The notes under the pieces: generated by a model | The model's database searches: none | What the model saw: the letters and a program-made list of their open reading frames with translations, nothing else | Told to the model about the DNA's origin: nothing | In this document: positions 17,793 to 26,616 of the stretch, in pieces | Position numbering within the stretch: position 1 is the first letter of the stretch | How the letters are laid out: the number at the start of each line of letters is the position of its first letter | Translations under genes and position numbers: made by a program | Source of the DNA: Nocardia sp. NBC_01329 | Lineage (GTDB): Bacteria; Actinomycetota; Actinomycetes; Mycobacteriales; Mycobacteriaceae | Length of the DNA: 64,000 nucleotides | Reading direction: 5' to 3' | Assembly: GCF_035956715.1 (NCBI RefSeq) | Contig: NZ_CP108381.1 | Span: 4,930,001 to 4,994,000 of the forward strand

Positions 17793-18620
17793 TCAGCCCT
17801 CCTGCTTTTCTGCCGGGGGCTCGGCCACCGCGGTAGCGGCGCGCCCGGCCTCGGTGCTGGTCGCGGTGGTGCCGGAGGAACCGGAACGACGCGGGCGGTT
17901 CGGGCGCTCCCGGCGCGGGCGATCCCCGGCCGGCGCGCTCGGGGCGGCCAGCTCACGCTTGCCACCGACGATATCGCCCTTGTAGATCCAGACCTTGACA
18001 CCGATACGACCGAAGGTGGTCTTGGCCTCGTACAGGCCGTAATCGATATCGGCACGCAGGGTGTGCAGCGGGACACGGCCCTCGCGGTAGAACTCCGAGC
18101 GCGACATCTCGGCGCCACCGAGGCGGCCCGAGCACTGCACGCGGATGCCCTTGACGTTCGGCGAACGCATGGCCGACTGGATGGCCTTACGCATCGCACG
18201 ACGGAACGCCACCCGGTTGGACAGCTGCTCGGCCACACCCTGGGCGACCAGCTGGGCATCCGATTCGGGGTTCTTGACCTCGAGGATGTTCAGCTGGACC
18301 TGCTTGCCGGTGAGCTTCTCCAGCTCCGAGCGAATACGGTCGGCCGAAGCGCCGCGACGACCGATGACGATGCCCGGACGCGCGGTGAAGATATCGACCC
18401 GGACCCGGTCACGAGTACGCTCGATCTCCACTTTCGCGATACCGGCCCGGTCCAACTCGACCGGACGTTCCTTCGGCACCGGGATCGGACTCGCCAGCAA
18501 TTTGCGGATGGCGACGTCTTCCTTGACGTACTCCGCGTACTGCTTATCGGCGTACCAACGGGACTTCCAGTCGGTGGTGATACCGAGGCGGAAGCCGTGG
18601 GGGTTGATTTTCTGTCCCAT
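17793..18620 (-). CDS. rpsC: 30S ribosomal protein S3
   Basis: 275 residues. It starts MGQKINPHGFRLGITTDW, has the KH-type RNA-binding region with GRRGASADRIR, and ends in an Arg/Pro/Ala-rich extension typical of actinobacterial S3. It begins directly after the rplV stop codon. Confidence 0.98.
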   Translation of the reverse strand: MGQKINPHGFRLGITTDWKSRWYADKQYAEYVKEDVAIRKLLASPIPVPKERPVELDRAGIAKVEIERTRDRVRVDIFTARPGIVIGRRGASADRIRSELEKLTGKQVQLNILEVKNPESDAQLVAQGVAEQLSNRVAFRRAMRKAIQSAMRSPNVKGIRVQCSGRLGGAEMSRSEFYREGRVPLHTLRADIDYGLYEAKTTFGRIGVKVWIYKGDIVGGKRELAAPSAPAGDRPRRERPNRPRRSGSSGTTATSTEAGRAATAVAEPPAEKQEG

Positions 18621-19046
18621 TTACTTTGCCCCTCCCTTCCGGCGGCCACGAGTGCCACCGACGGTGGGGACGCTCTCGACCTCGATGGTGATGTGGCTGG
18701 TGCGCTTGCGGATCCGGAACGCGCGACCCTGGGCCCGCGGCTGGAAACGCTTCATGGTCGCGCCCTCGTCGACATACGCCGTCGAGATGACCAAGGTGTC
18801 GGGGTTGAGGCCGAGGTTGTTCTCGGCGTTCGCCGCGGCACTGGCCACGACCTTGGCGACCGGTTCGCTGGCGGCCTGCGGGGCGAAGCGCAGCAGGTCG
18901 AGCGCGTCGGAGACGCGCTTACCGCGGACCAGGTCCACCACTCGGCGGGCCTTCATCGGGGTCACGCGCACGTGCTTGGCGGTCGCGCGCGCGGTCGGAT
19001 TCGATTCGGCGCTCAACAGTGCTTGTTGGCTCTTCGCTTCGCTCAT
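18621..19046 (-). CDS. rplV: 50S ribosomal protein L22
   Basis: 141 residues. The L22 core KHVRVTPMKARRVVDLVRGK and the exit-tunnel loop region (FQPRAQGRAFRIRKRTSHI) are clear. The start overlaps the rpsS stop by 4 nt. Confidence 0.98.
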   Translation of the reverse strand: MSEAKSQQALLSAESNPTARATAKHVRVTPMKARRVVDLVRGKRVSDALDLLRFAPQAASEPVAKVVASAAANAENNLGLNPDTLVISTAYVDEGATMKRFQPRAQGRAFRIRKRTSHITIEVESVPTVGGTRGRRKGGAK

Positions 19047-19324
19047 CGCCGCTTGCTCTTCCGATCTTCCTTGACGTGGCTGCGGAACGTCCTCGTCGGC
19101 GCGAACTCACCGAGCTTGTGCCCGACCATGTTCTCCGAGACGAACACCGGCACGTGCTTGCGACCGTCGTGGACGGCGAAGGTGTGGCCGATGAAATCGG
19201 GGGTGATGGTCGAACGACGCGACCAGGTCTTGATGACCTGCTTGCTGCCCTTCTCGTTCTGCACGTCCACCTTCGCCTGGAGGTGGTCGTCGACGAACGG
19301 GCCCTTCTTGAGGCTGCGTGGCAT
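19043..19324 (-). CDS. rpsS: 30S ribosomal protein S19
   Basis: 93 residues beginning MPRSLKKGPFVDDHL, with WSRRSTITPDFIGHTFAVH and KLGEFAPTRTFRSH. A standard S19, 14 bp after rplB. Confidence 0.98.
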   Translation of the reverse strand: MPRSLKKGPFVDDHLQAKVDVQNEKGSKQVIKTWSRRSTITPDFIGHTFAVHDGRKHVPVFVSENMVGHKLGEFAPTRTFRSHVKEDRKSKRR

Positions 19325-19338
19325 TTCTTACCTCCTCC

Positions 19339-20178
19339 TTAGCGCTTGTTCTTGCCGGTGCGACGGCGACGGACGATGAGCTTGTCACTCGGACGGTTCG
19401 GCTTACGGGTACGGCCTTCCGGCTGGCCCCACGGCGAGACCGGGTGGCGACCACCGGAGGTCTTGCCCTCACCACCGCCGTGCGGGTGGTCGACCGGGTT
19501 CATGACGACACCACGGACCGTGGGACGGCGACCCTTCCAGCGCATACGACCGGCCTTGCCCCAGTTGATGTTCGACTGTTCGGCATTGCCGACCTCGCCG
19601 ACGGTGGCGCGGCAGCGCACGTCGACGCGGCGGATCTCACCGGAGGGCATACGCAGCGTGGCGTAGGGGCCTTCCTTACCCAGCAGCTGAATGCTGGCAC
19701 CGGCCGAGCGAGCCATCTTGGCCCCGCCACCGGGGCGCAGCTCCACCGCGTGGATGGTGGTACCGGTCGGGATATTGCGCAGCGGCAGGTTGTTGCCGGG
19801 CTTGATATCCGCGGTCGGACCGGACTCGATCTTCGTGCCCTGGGCGATGCCCTTGGGCGCGATGATGTAGCGCTTCTCGCCGTCCAGGTAGTGCAGCAGT
19901 GCGATATTGGCGGTGCGGTTGGGGTCGTACTCGATATGAGCGACCTTGGCCGGCACGCCGTCCTTGTCCAGCCGGCGGAAATCGATCAGCCGGTAGGCGC
20001 GCTTGTGACCGCCACCGCGATGCCGGGTGGTGATCCGGCCGTGGCCGTTACGGCCACCGCTCTTGGTCAGCGGGCGGACGAGCGACTTCTCGGGGGTCGT
20101 CCGGGTGATCTCGGCGAAGTCCGAGACGGACGACCCGCGGCGGCCCGGGGTAGTCGGCTTGTACTTACGGATTGCCAT
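19339..20178 (-). CDS. rplB: 50S ribosomal protein L2
   Basis: 279 residues. It starts MAIRKYKPTTPGRRGSS and contains GGGHKRAYRLIDF and the conserved VMNPVDHPHGGGEG loop, whose His lies close to the peptidyl-transferase centre. Full length. Confidence 0.98.
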   Translation of the reverse strand: MAIRKYKPTTPGRRGSSVSDFAEITRTTPEKSLVRPLTKSGGRNGHGRITTRHRGGGHKRAYRLIDFRRLDKDGVPAKVAHIEYDPNRTANIALLHYLDGEKRYIIAPKGIAQGTKIESGPTADIKPGNNLPLRNIPTGTTIHAVELRPGGGAKMARSAGASIQLLGKEGPYATLRMPSGEIRRVDVRCRATVGEVGNAEQSNINWGKAGRMRWKGRRPTVRGVVMNPVDHPHGGGEGKTSGGRHPVSPWGQPEGRTRKPNRPSDKLIVRRRRTGKNKR

Positions 20179-20211
20179 GAGTTCTTCTCTGCTTTCTGGA
20201 TTCCCCGCCGC

Positions 20212-20517
20212 CTACGCGACCGGGCCTCCGAAGATCTCGATGGGCTTGCTGTCGGCCGAGATGGTCACGAGCGCGCGCTTGGTGTCCTTGCGCTTGCCGT
20301 AACCGAAGCGGGTCCGCTTGCGCTTGCCCTGACGGTTGGCGGTATTGACGCTGGTGACCTTCACCCCGAAGACCTTCTCGACCGCGATCTTGATCTGGGT
20401 CTTGTTGGAGTCCGGGTGAACCAGGAAGGTGTAGGTGCCTTCCTCGATCAGGCCGTAGGACTTCTCCGAGATGACCGGCGCCAGCAGGATGTCGCGCGGA
20501 TCGGCGATGGTGCTCAC
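20212..20517 (-). CDS. rplW: 50S ribosomal protein L23
   Basis: 101 residues with DILLAPVISEKSYGLIEEG and VTSVNTANRQGKRKRTRFG. L23 forms the docking site for trigger factor and SRP at the tunnel exit. The start overlaps the rplD stop by 4 nt. Confidence 0.98.
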   Translation of the reverse strand: MSTIADPRDILLAPVISEKSYGLIEEGTYTFLVHPDSNKTQIKIAVEKVFGVKVTSVNTANRQGKRKRTRFGYGKRKDTKRALVTISADSKPIEIFGGPVA

Positions 20518-21218
20518 TTGCTCTCCTCCTGTGCAGCCTCTGCCGGGCCGTGCACGAAGGCGTTGAGCGCCTCGACGCTGAACACGACTTCGTCGCTGTC
20601 CAGAACGTCGTAGGTGTTCAGCTGGTCCGGTGCGATGGTGTGCACGTATTCCAGGTTGCGGGCACTCTTCCAGGCGGCGACGTCGTCGCGGCCGACGACC
20701 AGGAGGAACTTCTTACGATCCGAGAGCTCGGACAGGAAGGTCTTCGCGGTCTTGGTCGAGGGGTCCTGGCCCGCGACGAGTTCGCTGATCACGTGGATCC
20801 GCTCGTTACGCGCCCGATCCGACAGCGCACCACGCAGGGCGGCCTGGATCATCTTCTTGGGGGTGCGCTGGCTGTAGTCGCGCGGCTTGGGGCCGTGCAC
20901 GATGCCACCACCGGCGAACTGCGGGGCGCGGGTCGATCCCTGGCGGGCGCGGCCGGTGCCCTTCTGCCGGTACGGCTTCTTACCACCGCCGCGGACTTCA
21001 CCGCGGGTCTTGGTGGAATGCGTGCCCTGGCGAGCGGCGGCCTGCTGGGCCACGACCACCTGGTGCATCAGCGCGATATTGGCGGTCACGTCGAAGATCT
21101 CGGCGGGGAGATCGACGGTGCCGTTGGTCTTACCACCCAGTTCCTTCACCGGCACGGTGAGGACGGCGGATTCCTTCTCGGTACTCGCCTTTTTCGTACT
21201 CACAGCGGAGCTGCTCAT
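20514..21218 (-). CDS. rplD: 50S ribosomal protein L4
   Basis: 234 residues. The tunnel loop region (RGEVRGGGKKPYRQKGTGRA) and the GPKPRDYSQRTPKKM segment are typical. The N-terminus has a short Ser/Lys-rich extension. Overlaps rplC by 4 nt. L4 is the autoregulator of S10 operons in E. coli; I see no evidence here for or against that. Confidence 0.98.
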   Translation of the reverse strand: MSSSAVSTKKASTEKESAVLTVPVKELGGKTNGTVDLPAEIFDVTANIALMHQVVVAQQAAARQGTHSTKTRGEVRGGGKKPYRQKGTGRARQGSTRAPQFAGGGIVHGPKPRDYSQRTPKKMIQAALRGALSDRARNERIHVISELVAGQDPSTKTAKTFLSELSDRKKFLLVVGRDDVAAWKSARNLEYVHTIAPDQLNTYDVLDSDEVVFSVEALNAFVHGPAEAAQEESK

Positions 21219-21910
21219 GCGTGCGCACCACCCTTCACGGCGCTCTTGACGATCACGACGCCGCCCTTGCGACCCGGGATCGCACCCTTGATCAGCAGCA
21301 GGCCGTTCTCGGCGTCCACCTTGTGAACCGACAGGTTCTGCGTGGTGACGCGGTCGTTACCCATCCGGCCCGACATGCGCATGCCCTTGAACACGCGGCC
21401 GGGGGTGGCGCAGCCACCGATGGAACCCGGGCGACGGTGCACAGCCTGCGCACCGTGGGAGGCGCCCTGGCCACTGAAGCCGTGACGCTTCATGGTGCCC
21501 GCGAAGCCCTTGCCCTTGCTGGTGCCGGTCACATCGACGTAGGCGCCCTCTTCGAAGGCCTCCGCCGAGATCTCCTGGCCGACCTCGAAGGTCGACGCGT
21601 CGGCGATGCGGATCTCCGCGACGTGCCGGCGCGGGGTGACACCAGCTTTGGCGAACTGACCGGACTCCGGCTTGTTCACCTTGCGGGGGTCGATGGCACC
21701 GAAGGCGACCTGTACGGCGCTGTAGCCGTCGCGCTCGACGGTGCGGATCTGGGTGACCACATTCGGTCCGGCCTTGACGACGGTGACCGGGACGACCCGG
21801 TTCTTGTCGTCGAACACCTGGGTCATGCCCAGTTTGGTGCCCAGGATGCCGGCCGCAGGCCGGCTCTTGGCATCGCTGCCGGCCGTCCGCTGATTCTTGT
21901 TGTCAGTCAT
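21215..21910 (-). CDS. rplC: 50S ribosomal protein L3
   Basis: 231 residues from the ATG at 21910 (MTDNKNQR), with GILGTKLGMTQVFD and the GRMGNDRVTTQNLSV motif. A GTG 18 nt upstream, overlapping the rpsJ stop, is a possible alternative start. I prefer the ATG because GGGGA lies at a suitable distance before it. Confidence 0.95.
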   Translation of the reverse strand: MTDNKNQRTAGSDAKSRPAAGILGTKLGMTQVFDDKNRVVPVTVVKAGPNVVTQIRTVERDGYSAVQVAFGAIDPRKVNKPESGQFAKAGVTPRRHVAEIRIADASTFEVGQEISAEAFEEGAYVDVTGTSKGKGFAGTMKRHGFSGQGASHGAQAVHRRPGSIGGCATPGRVFKGMRMSGRMGNDRVTTQNLSVHKVDAENGLLLIKGAIPGRKGGVVIVKSAVKGGAHA

Positions 21911-21924
21911 AGCTCGAGTCCCCG

Positions 21925-22230
21925 TCACTGGATATTGACGTCGACGCTGGCCGGCAGGTCGATGCGCATGAGCGCATCCACCGTCTTCGGCGTCGGGTCG
22001 AGGATGTCGATAAGCCGCTTGTGCGTACGCATCTCGAAGTGCTCGCGCGAGTCCTTGTACTTGTGCGGCGAACGGATGACGCAGTACACGTTCTTCTCGG
22101 TCGGCAACGGCACCGGCCCGACGACCCGGGCCCCGGTGCGGGTCACCGTTTCGACGATCTTGCGCGCAGACGCATCGATCGCCTCGTGGTCATAGGCCTT
22201 GAGCCTGATGCGGATCTTCTGTCCCGCCAC
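21925..22230 (-). CDS. rpsJ: 30S ribosomal protein S10
   Basis: 101 residues, GTG start with GAGAAAAGG upstream. KIRIRLKAYDHEAIDASARK and the loop RTHKRLIDILDPTPKTVDAL are diagnostic. First gene of the S10 operon. In other bacteria it also acts with NusB in antitermination. Confidence 0.98.
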   Translation of the reverse strand: MAGQKIRIRLKAYDHEAIDASARKIVETVTRTGARVVGPVPLPTEKNVYCVIRSPHKYKDSREHFEMRTHKRLIDILDPTPKTVDALMRIDLPASVDVNIQ

Positions 22231-22767
22231 GCTAAGTGTCCTTTTCTCCGCTTTCGTCCGTGATCCGGATACCGGCTAGGGCGTCCGTACCACCTTCATT
22301 TGCACAGCCCGAACACACGATGACGTCTCAGCCTGGGCGAATCAGGCCCGGAGGAGGCAGCCCGCGTAACTACGCAGGGCCTTCGCCCGGGCAAAATCCG
22401 GCACAGTGGAGACCACGATCGAGGCATGCCTCGATCCGCGCCGCTGTTCATCTGTCATGGTTCTCCGGTCCACGCGGTCGGGCGTGTCGCCCCTCCGCTC
22501 ATTCCTCGGCCCCGGAAGAAAACTTCGATCCTGGCCTTCGGAACTGAGTCCCGGACGTACCCACACCGATGAACGGTGAGGTACTCGCTGGTATTACTCA
22601 CCCCGCCCGGCCTGGTTGTTTCATGGAAACAACCGCCACCCGGGGCAAGGCAACCCGAACAGTATGCACGAGCCCCCCGAGACGTTTCAAATCGGGGTCG
22701 GCCGAGGTCCGGCACTGCGGCGACCATACCGCGCCCCCGCTATCTTACCGATGAGTAAGATAGCGGT
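22231..22767. other. Intergenic region upstream of rpsJ and the hotdog gene
   Basis: 537 bp between two divergent genes. It must hold the S10 operon promoter and leader on the minus strand, but I cannot fix a -10/-35 pair. No tRNA or known riboswitch is recognisable. Short open frames here have no family resemblance. The one clear element is the palindrome at 22739-22764. Confidence 0.6.
22739..22764. promoter_or_regulatory. Palindromic operator before the hotdog protein gene
   Basis: A perfect 10-bp inverted repeat, GCTATCTTAC then GTAAGATAGC around a 6-nt spacer, ends 3 bp before the ATG at 22768. The arrangement and dyad length are typical of a TetR-family operator. Binding would block translation initiation as well as transcription. 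Confidence 0.55.
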
Positions 22768-23247
22768 ATGACGAACGAGACCGGCACCTACCGCGGCTGG
22801 CGAAAATTGCCGGACAACCCCTTCGGCCACGGCCTGTTCTCCCTGTCGATGGTCGCCCGGGTGCCGTACTTCGCCACGGTCCTGCCCCGGGTGGTCCGGC
22901 TGGAACCCGGCCGGTGCGAGGTCAAGGCCCCGAAATGGTTCGGCGTGCACAACCACCTGGGCACCTTCCACGCCATCGCGGCCTGCAACCTCGCGGAGAT
23001 CGCGATGGGGATGTTGAGCGAGGCGACAGTCCCCACCACCCATCGCTGGATCCCCAAGGCGATGCAGGTGCAATACCTGACAAAAGCAACCACAGGCCTG
23101 CGGGCGGTCGCGGAACTGACGACGGTCCCGGACTTCGCCACGATCACCGAAGGACAGGACCTCACGGTCCCCGTTTCGATCTACGACAAAACCGGCAAGG
23201 AAGTAGTACACGCGGACATCACAACCTGGGTCACCCCGAAGAACTGA
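22768..23247 (+). CDS. DUF4442 hotdog-fold thioesterase-like protein
   Basis: 159 residues. The region KAPKWFGVHNHLGTFHAIAACNLAEIAMG resembles the hotdog central helix (DUF4442/PaaI-like), followed by strands ending VVHADITTWVTPK. Such proteins hydrolyse acyl-CoA thioesters or bind acyl chains. No signal peptide. The gene lies alone behind a palindromic operator, so a TetR-type fatty-acyl sensor may control it (inference). Confidence 0.8.
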   Translation: MTNETGTYRGWRKLPDNPFGHGLFSLSMVARVPYFATVLPRVVRLEPGRCEVKAPKWFGVHNHLGTFHAIAACNLAEIAMGMLSEATVPTTHRWIPKAMQVQYLTKATTGLRAVAELTTVPDFATITEGQDLTVPVSIYDKTGKEVVHADITTWVTPKN

Positions 23248-23388
23248 CCGCAGACGCCACACCACCCGATCGGAATCCGCCGACACTCCCCCAGCCACCA
23301 GTGATCATCAATACATACGAGCCCGCCTGCGACCAGGACCTCGAATGCCACGCAACCGCATGAGTCGAGTCTTACGAGACACCCCAAA

Positions 23389-23480
23389 GGGTTGAGGCCG
23401 TCTCGCCGTTCAGGCCTCGAAGCGCACGCGCGAAGCGCAAGTCTCGAGGCCTGAACGGCGAGACCTCAGGGCCTCAACCC
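23389..23480. repeat. Long interrupted inverted repeat (possible terminator or repeat element)
   Basis: An 11-bp outer stem (23389-23399 with 23470-23480) and a perfect 21-bp inner stem (23400-23420 with 23444-23464) enclose a 23-nt loop, with a 5-nt bulge on the right side. The loop and the 3' flank contain further GCGC-rich self-complementary sequence. It sits in the 328-bp gap between two plus-strand genes. A strong terminator or a small mobile or repeated element are both possible. Confidence 0.7.
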
Positions 23481-23575
23481 CCGCGCGCGCCAGCGCGCCA
23501 AAAACACAGCCCACCCCATCTGGTAGGAACTGCCCCCAGTTGCTCTCCCCCGCCCCACCCCGTTGAATGCAATAC

Positions 23576-24778
23576 ATGGCAGAGAGCGCGGTCGGTGAGT
23601 TCGATATCTGTGTCGTCGGGCTGGGCCCCTCCGGGCGGGTGCTCGCCTACCGGTCCGTGGTGGCCGGGCTGCGCGTCGCCGCCGTAGATCCCCGCCCCGG
23701 CCGGCTGTGGCCGCCGACCTTTTCCTGTTGGGTCGATGAACTCCCGGACTGGTTGCCGCACAGTGTGATCGCGAGCCGGATTCCCGCGCCGGTTGTCTGG
23801 ACGACCTCCGAGATCAAGATCGAACGCCCCTACTGTGTGCTGTCGAAACCGCTGCTGCGGGACGCGCTGCCGCTGGATGACGCCCGGGTGTACGCGGGGC
23901 GCGCGACCCGGGTGGACGCGCGCGAGGTCGGGCTGGCCGACGGCACCGTGATCCGAGCGGCGGTGGTGGTCGATGCGCGCGGAATGCCGGCGCCCGGCGA
24001 TCGCCGCGCGGCCAGTGCGCACGGGATCTTCGTGAACGCCGAGACCGCCGCGCCGATGGTCGGTGACGGTGAAGGACTGCTGCTGGATTGGCGGCCGGAG
24101 AACGGGGCCGGACCCGATGAGCCGCCGTCGTTCCTGTACTCGGTGCCACTCGGCGACGGCACCGTGATCTTCGAGGAGACCAGCCTCGGGTTGCGGGGCG
24201 GGATGCCGCAGCACGAACTCCGCAAACGCACCCTCGCGCGGCTGGCAGCGCACGGTATCGAATTGACCGGCGAGGAGCCGAGCGAGGCCGCGCACTATCC
24301 GCTGGACACCCCGCCCCCGAAGAACGGCGTCGGGCGGGCGGTGCCCTACGGGTCCCGGGGCGGGATGATGCATCCCTGCACCGGCTACAGCGTCGCCGAT
24401 TCGTTCGCGTCCGCCGATACCGCGGTCACCGCGATCCTGGCCGGAGAAGACCCGATCGCCGCGCTGTGGCCGTGGCAGGCCCGCCTCACCTACTGGATGC
24501 GGATGCGCGGCCTGTGGGGGCTGGGCCGGCTCACCACCGAACAGTCCATCGCCATGTTCGACTCCTTCTTCTCCGCGTCACCGCGCGGGCAGCGCGCGCT
24601 GCTGTCGGCCCATGACGACTACGCGGCGCTGGGAGCAGTGCTGTTCAACACCGTCTCCCGCACCTGGCCGTTCCGCTGGCGTTACGACCTGGTCGGCTGG
24701 ACCAATCGCGACCGCTGGGTCGGCTACCCGTTCGAACCGGCTACTTCCGGGACCCGATCCGCCGGATCCCGCAAGTAG
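23576..24778 (+). CDS. Lycopene-cyclase-family FAD-dependent protein
   Basis: About 400 residues. The N-terminal dinucleotide fold is FDICVVGLGPSGRVLAYR. LWPPTFSCWVDELPDW and PYCVLSKPLLRDAL match the plant/actinobacterial lycopene beta-cyclase family, as do VVVDARGMP, PSFLYSVPLGDGTVIFEETSL and MHPCTGYSVADSFASA. The reaction would be ring closure of lycopene ends. No other carotenoid gene lies near, so the substrate is uncertain. An ATG 9 nt earlier is also possible. Confidence 0.8.
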   Translation: MAESAVGEFDICVVGLGPSGRVLAYRSVVAGLRVAAVDPRPGRLWPPTFSCWVDELPDWLPHSVIASRIPAPVVWTTSEIKIERPYCVLSKPLLRDALPLDDARVYAGRATRVDAREVGLADGTVIRAAVVVDARGMPAPGDRRAASAHGIFVNAETAAPMVGDGEGLLLDWRPENGAGPDEPPSFLYSVPLGDGTVIFEETSLGLRGGMPQHELRKRTLARLAAHGIELTGEEPSEAAHYPLDTPPPKNGVGRAVPYGSRGGMMHPCTGYSVADSFASADTAVTAILAGEDPIAALWPWQARLTYWMRMRGLWGLGRLTTEQSIAMFDSFFSASPRGQRALLSAHDDYAALGAVLFNTVSRTWPFRWRYDLVGWTNRDRWVGYPFEPATSGTRSAGSRK

Positions 24779-24793
24779 CCGGCCGACGCGGGG

Positions 24794-25660
24794 TCAGCCG
24801 CTGTTCTCGGCGGCTTTCCGGTAGCCACGGATCGCGGGATAGCCGAACACCAGGACGGTCCCGACCACCCAGAGCAGGGTGTCGCCGAGTGGTTCGGCGA
24901 CCGGACCGCCGTAGGACAGCCCCTTCATCACCTCGATGGCGCAGCTCATCGGCTGGTTCTCGACTGTCGACCGCAACCAGCTCGGGTAGGCGAACACCGG
25001 GACGAACCCGGAGTTGAAGAACAGCAGCAGGTTCGTGACGATCCCGACCAGCTGGACCAGCAGCGGACCCTCGGTGAAGGTCGCCAGCGCGGTGATGAAC
25101 ACCGCGAACGCCATGCCGAACAGGATCGGGATCCCGAAGAGGCCGAGCGCGGCCCACAGCCCCTGATCGAAGCGGAATCCCAGACCGAAGCCCACGGCGA
25201 CGATGATGATCGTGGTGATCATGATCCGGATCGCCTCCGCGAACAGCCGGCCGGTCAAGCCGGCAGCACGGTGGATCGGCATCGTCCAGAACCGGCCGAG
25301 CAGACCGGTGGCCTTCTCGACCTTGAAACCCAGGGCGCTGACCACCGCGCCCGTCATCGCCGCTACCAGAGTGATCATCGGAACTGTGCCGTAGATGGCG
25401 GGTTTACCCGTGAAACCGGAGATGGAATCGTCGAGCACGATCCAGAACATCACCAGGGTGAGTGCCGGGTACACGATGGTCTGAATGGTGGTAGCCGGAT
25501 CGCGCAGCCAGGCCGTCAGCAGGCGTTTGCACTGGATGGAGCTGTGCACCGCCCACACCACCGGCGACCGCTCGGACCGGGCGGTGACCCGCGGCAGGTC
25601 GAGCGCGGCGAGATCCACCGGCGGCCCATCGGTCCCCGCGGTTCGTTCGATAACGCTCAT
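24794..25660 (-). CDS. ABC-2 exporter permease (DrrC/DrrB-like)
   Basis: Permease of 288 residues from MSVIERTAG, with six hydrophobic segments and the ABC-2 pattern PATTIQTIVYPALTLVMFWIVL. It is the second permease of a DrrABC-like exporter for lipids or hydrophobic drugs. The start is ambiguous. A 75-bp unit, present twice in frame just upstream, adds ATG starts at 25735 and 25810, and the ATG at 25810 forms an ATGA overlap with the preceding permease gene. All three ATGs have an acceptable Shine-Dalgarno sequence (AAAGGA or GAGG). I take the innermost as the ancestral start. Confidence 0.85.
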   Translation of the reverse strand: MSVIERTAGTDGPPVDLAALDLPRVTARSERSPVVWAVHSSIQCKRLLTAWLRDPATTIQTIVYPALTLVMFWIVLDDSISGFTGKPAIYGTVPMITLVAAMTGAVVSALGFKVEKATGLLGRFWTMPIHRAAGLTGRLFAEAIRIMITTIIIVAVGFGLGFRFDQGLWAALGLFGIPILFGMAFAVFITALATFTEGPLLVQLVGIVTNLLLFFNSGFVPVFAYPSWLRSTVENQPMSCAIEVMKGLSYGGPVAEPLGDTLLWVVGTVLVFGYPAIRGYRKAAENSG

Positions 25661-25665
25661 GCCGT

Positions 25666-25812
25666 GTCCTTTGGTCATGAGCGAGGGCCCTCCATGGTCA
25701 CGCTCCGCTACCGCCTCCGGGCCTGACTCGCTCATGCTGGGTCCTTTGGTCATGAGCGAGGGCCCTCCATGGTCACGCTCCGCTACCGCCTCCGGGCCTG
25801 ACTCGCTCATGC
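25666..25812. repeat. Tandem 75-bp duplication with inverted ends at the permease start
   Basis: Copies at 25666-25737 and 25741-25812 are identical over 72 nt, with a period of 75. Each contains a 61-bp core bounded by CATGAGCGAG and CTCGCTCATG, a perfect 10-bp terminal inverted repeat. The period keeps the reading frame and each copy encodes MSESGPEAVAERDHGG plus nine residues. It looks like a small inserted or duplicated element placed exactly at the start codon. Confidence 0.8.
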
Positions 25813-26616
25813 CCGCCTCACACTCGCCCAGACTCCGAACGGTGTGAACACCACGGCCGCCCCGACGAGCCAGAACAACCCCACTCGAAGCACCTCCCAG
25901 GTCACGCCGTCACCGGCCATATCGCGCAGTGCGTAGGCGAACTGGGTGATGGGCTGGTTGCGGACGAACGGGCGGACCCATTCGGGGAATCCGGCCTCGG
26001 GCACGAAACCGCACGACATCATGCCGAAGATCAACGTCGGCAGGGTGAGCGCCTGACTCAGCGAGGCCGGGCTCTTGGTCAGACTGCCCAGCCCGTCCGC
26101 GCCGATCGCGAGCACCGTTCCGACGGCGACCGCGAAGGCGCAGAATCCCACCGTCTGACCCCATCCCGCGGTGAATTCGAAACCGATGACATGGCCGTAG
26201 ATCAGAGCCGCGGCGATGGAGATGATCGAGCGCACCAGGCCCGCCGCGATCCGCGAGGTCAACGGCACCAGCAGGCCGACGGGCATCGTCTGCAATCGGG
26301 TGCTGAATCCGGTGAGTGCTTCGCCGGCGGCGAGCTGCGCATTGGACATCATGGTGAACGCCATGGTCTGCAACACCACGATCGGCATCACGAACTGCGC
26401 GTAGTCGATGCCCTGGAACTGCATCACATAGCGCAGCGGTAGGTAGAAACCGACGGTGAAGACGAGCGGCATCACGATCGCGGCGATCATCTCGCCCTTG
26501 GTGAACATGGTCCAGACGACGCGACCGGTCAGCGCCCGCCATTGCGCGAACGAGGACACCCGCCGGTGCGCGACGTCCGCGAACAAGTCGGGGCGCGCCA
26601 CCGCGGGAGCGCTCAC
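25807..26616 (-). CDS. ABC-2 exporter permease (DrrB-like)
   Basis: 269 residues with six predicted membrane segments, including MIAAIVMPLVFTVGFYLPL and the conserved GFVPEAGFPEWVRPFVRNQP loop before the last helix. It pairs with the ATPase gene (4-nt overlap) and the following permease. Together they form a three-gene efflux pump of the daunorubicin/PDIM type. The cargo is not evident from the sequence. Confidence 0.9.
   Translation of the reverse strand: MSAPAVARPDLFADVAHRRVSSFAQWRALTGRVVWTMFTKGEMIAAIVMPLVFTVGFYLPLRYVMQFQGIDYAQFVMPIVVLQTMAFTMMSNAQLAAGEALTGFSTRLQTMPVGLLVPLTSRIAAGLVRSIISIAAALIYGHVIGFEFTAGWGQTVGFCAFAVAVGTVLAIGADGLGSLTKSPASLSQALTLPTLIFGMMSCGFVPEAGFPEWVRPFVRNQPITQFAYALRDMAGDGVTWEVLRVGLFWLVGAAVVFTPFGVWASVRRA

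Noticed and set aside
23474..24373. Minus-strand frame of 299 codons opposite the lycopene-cyclase-like gene
   Set aside because: Shadow frame; the plus strand has clear FAD-binding and cyclase motifs.
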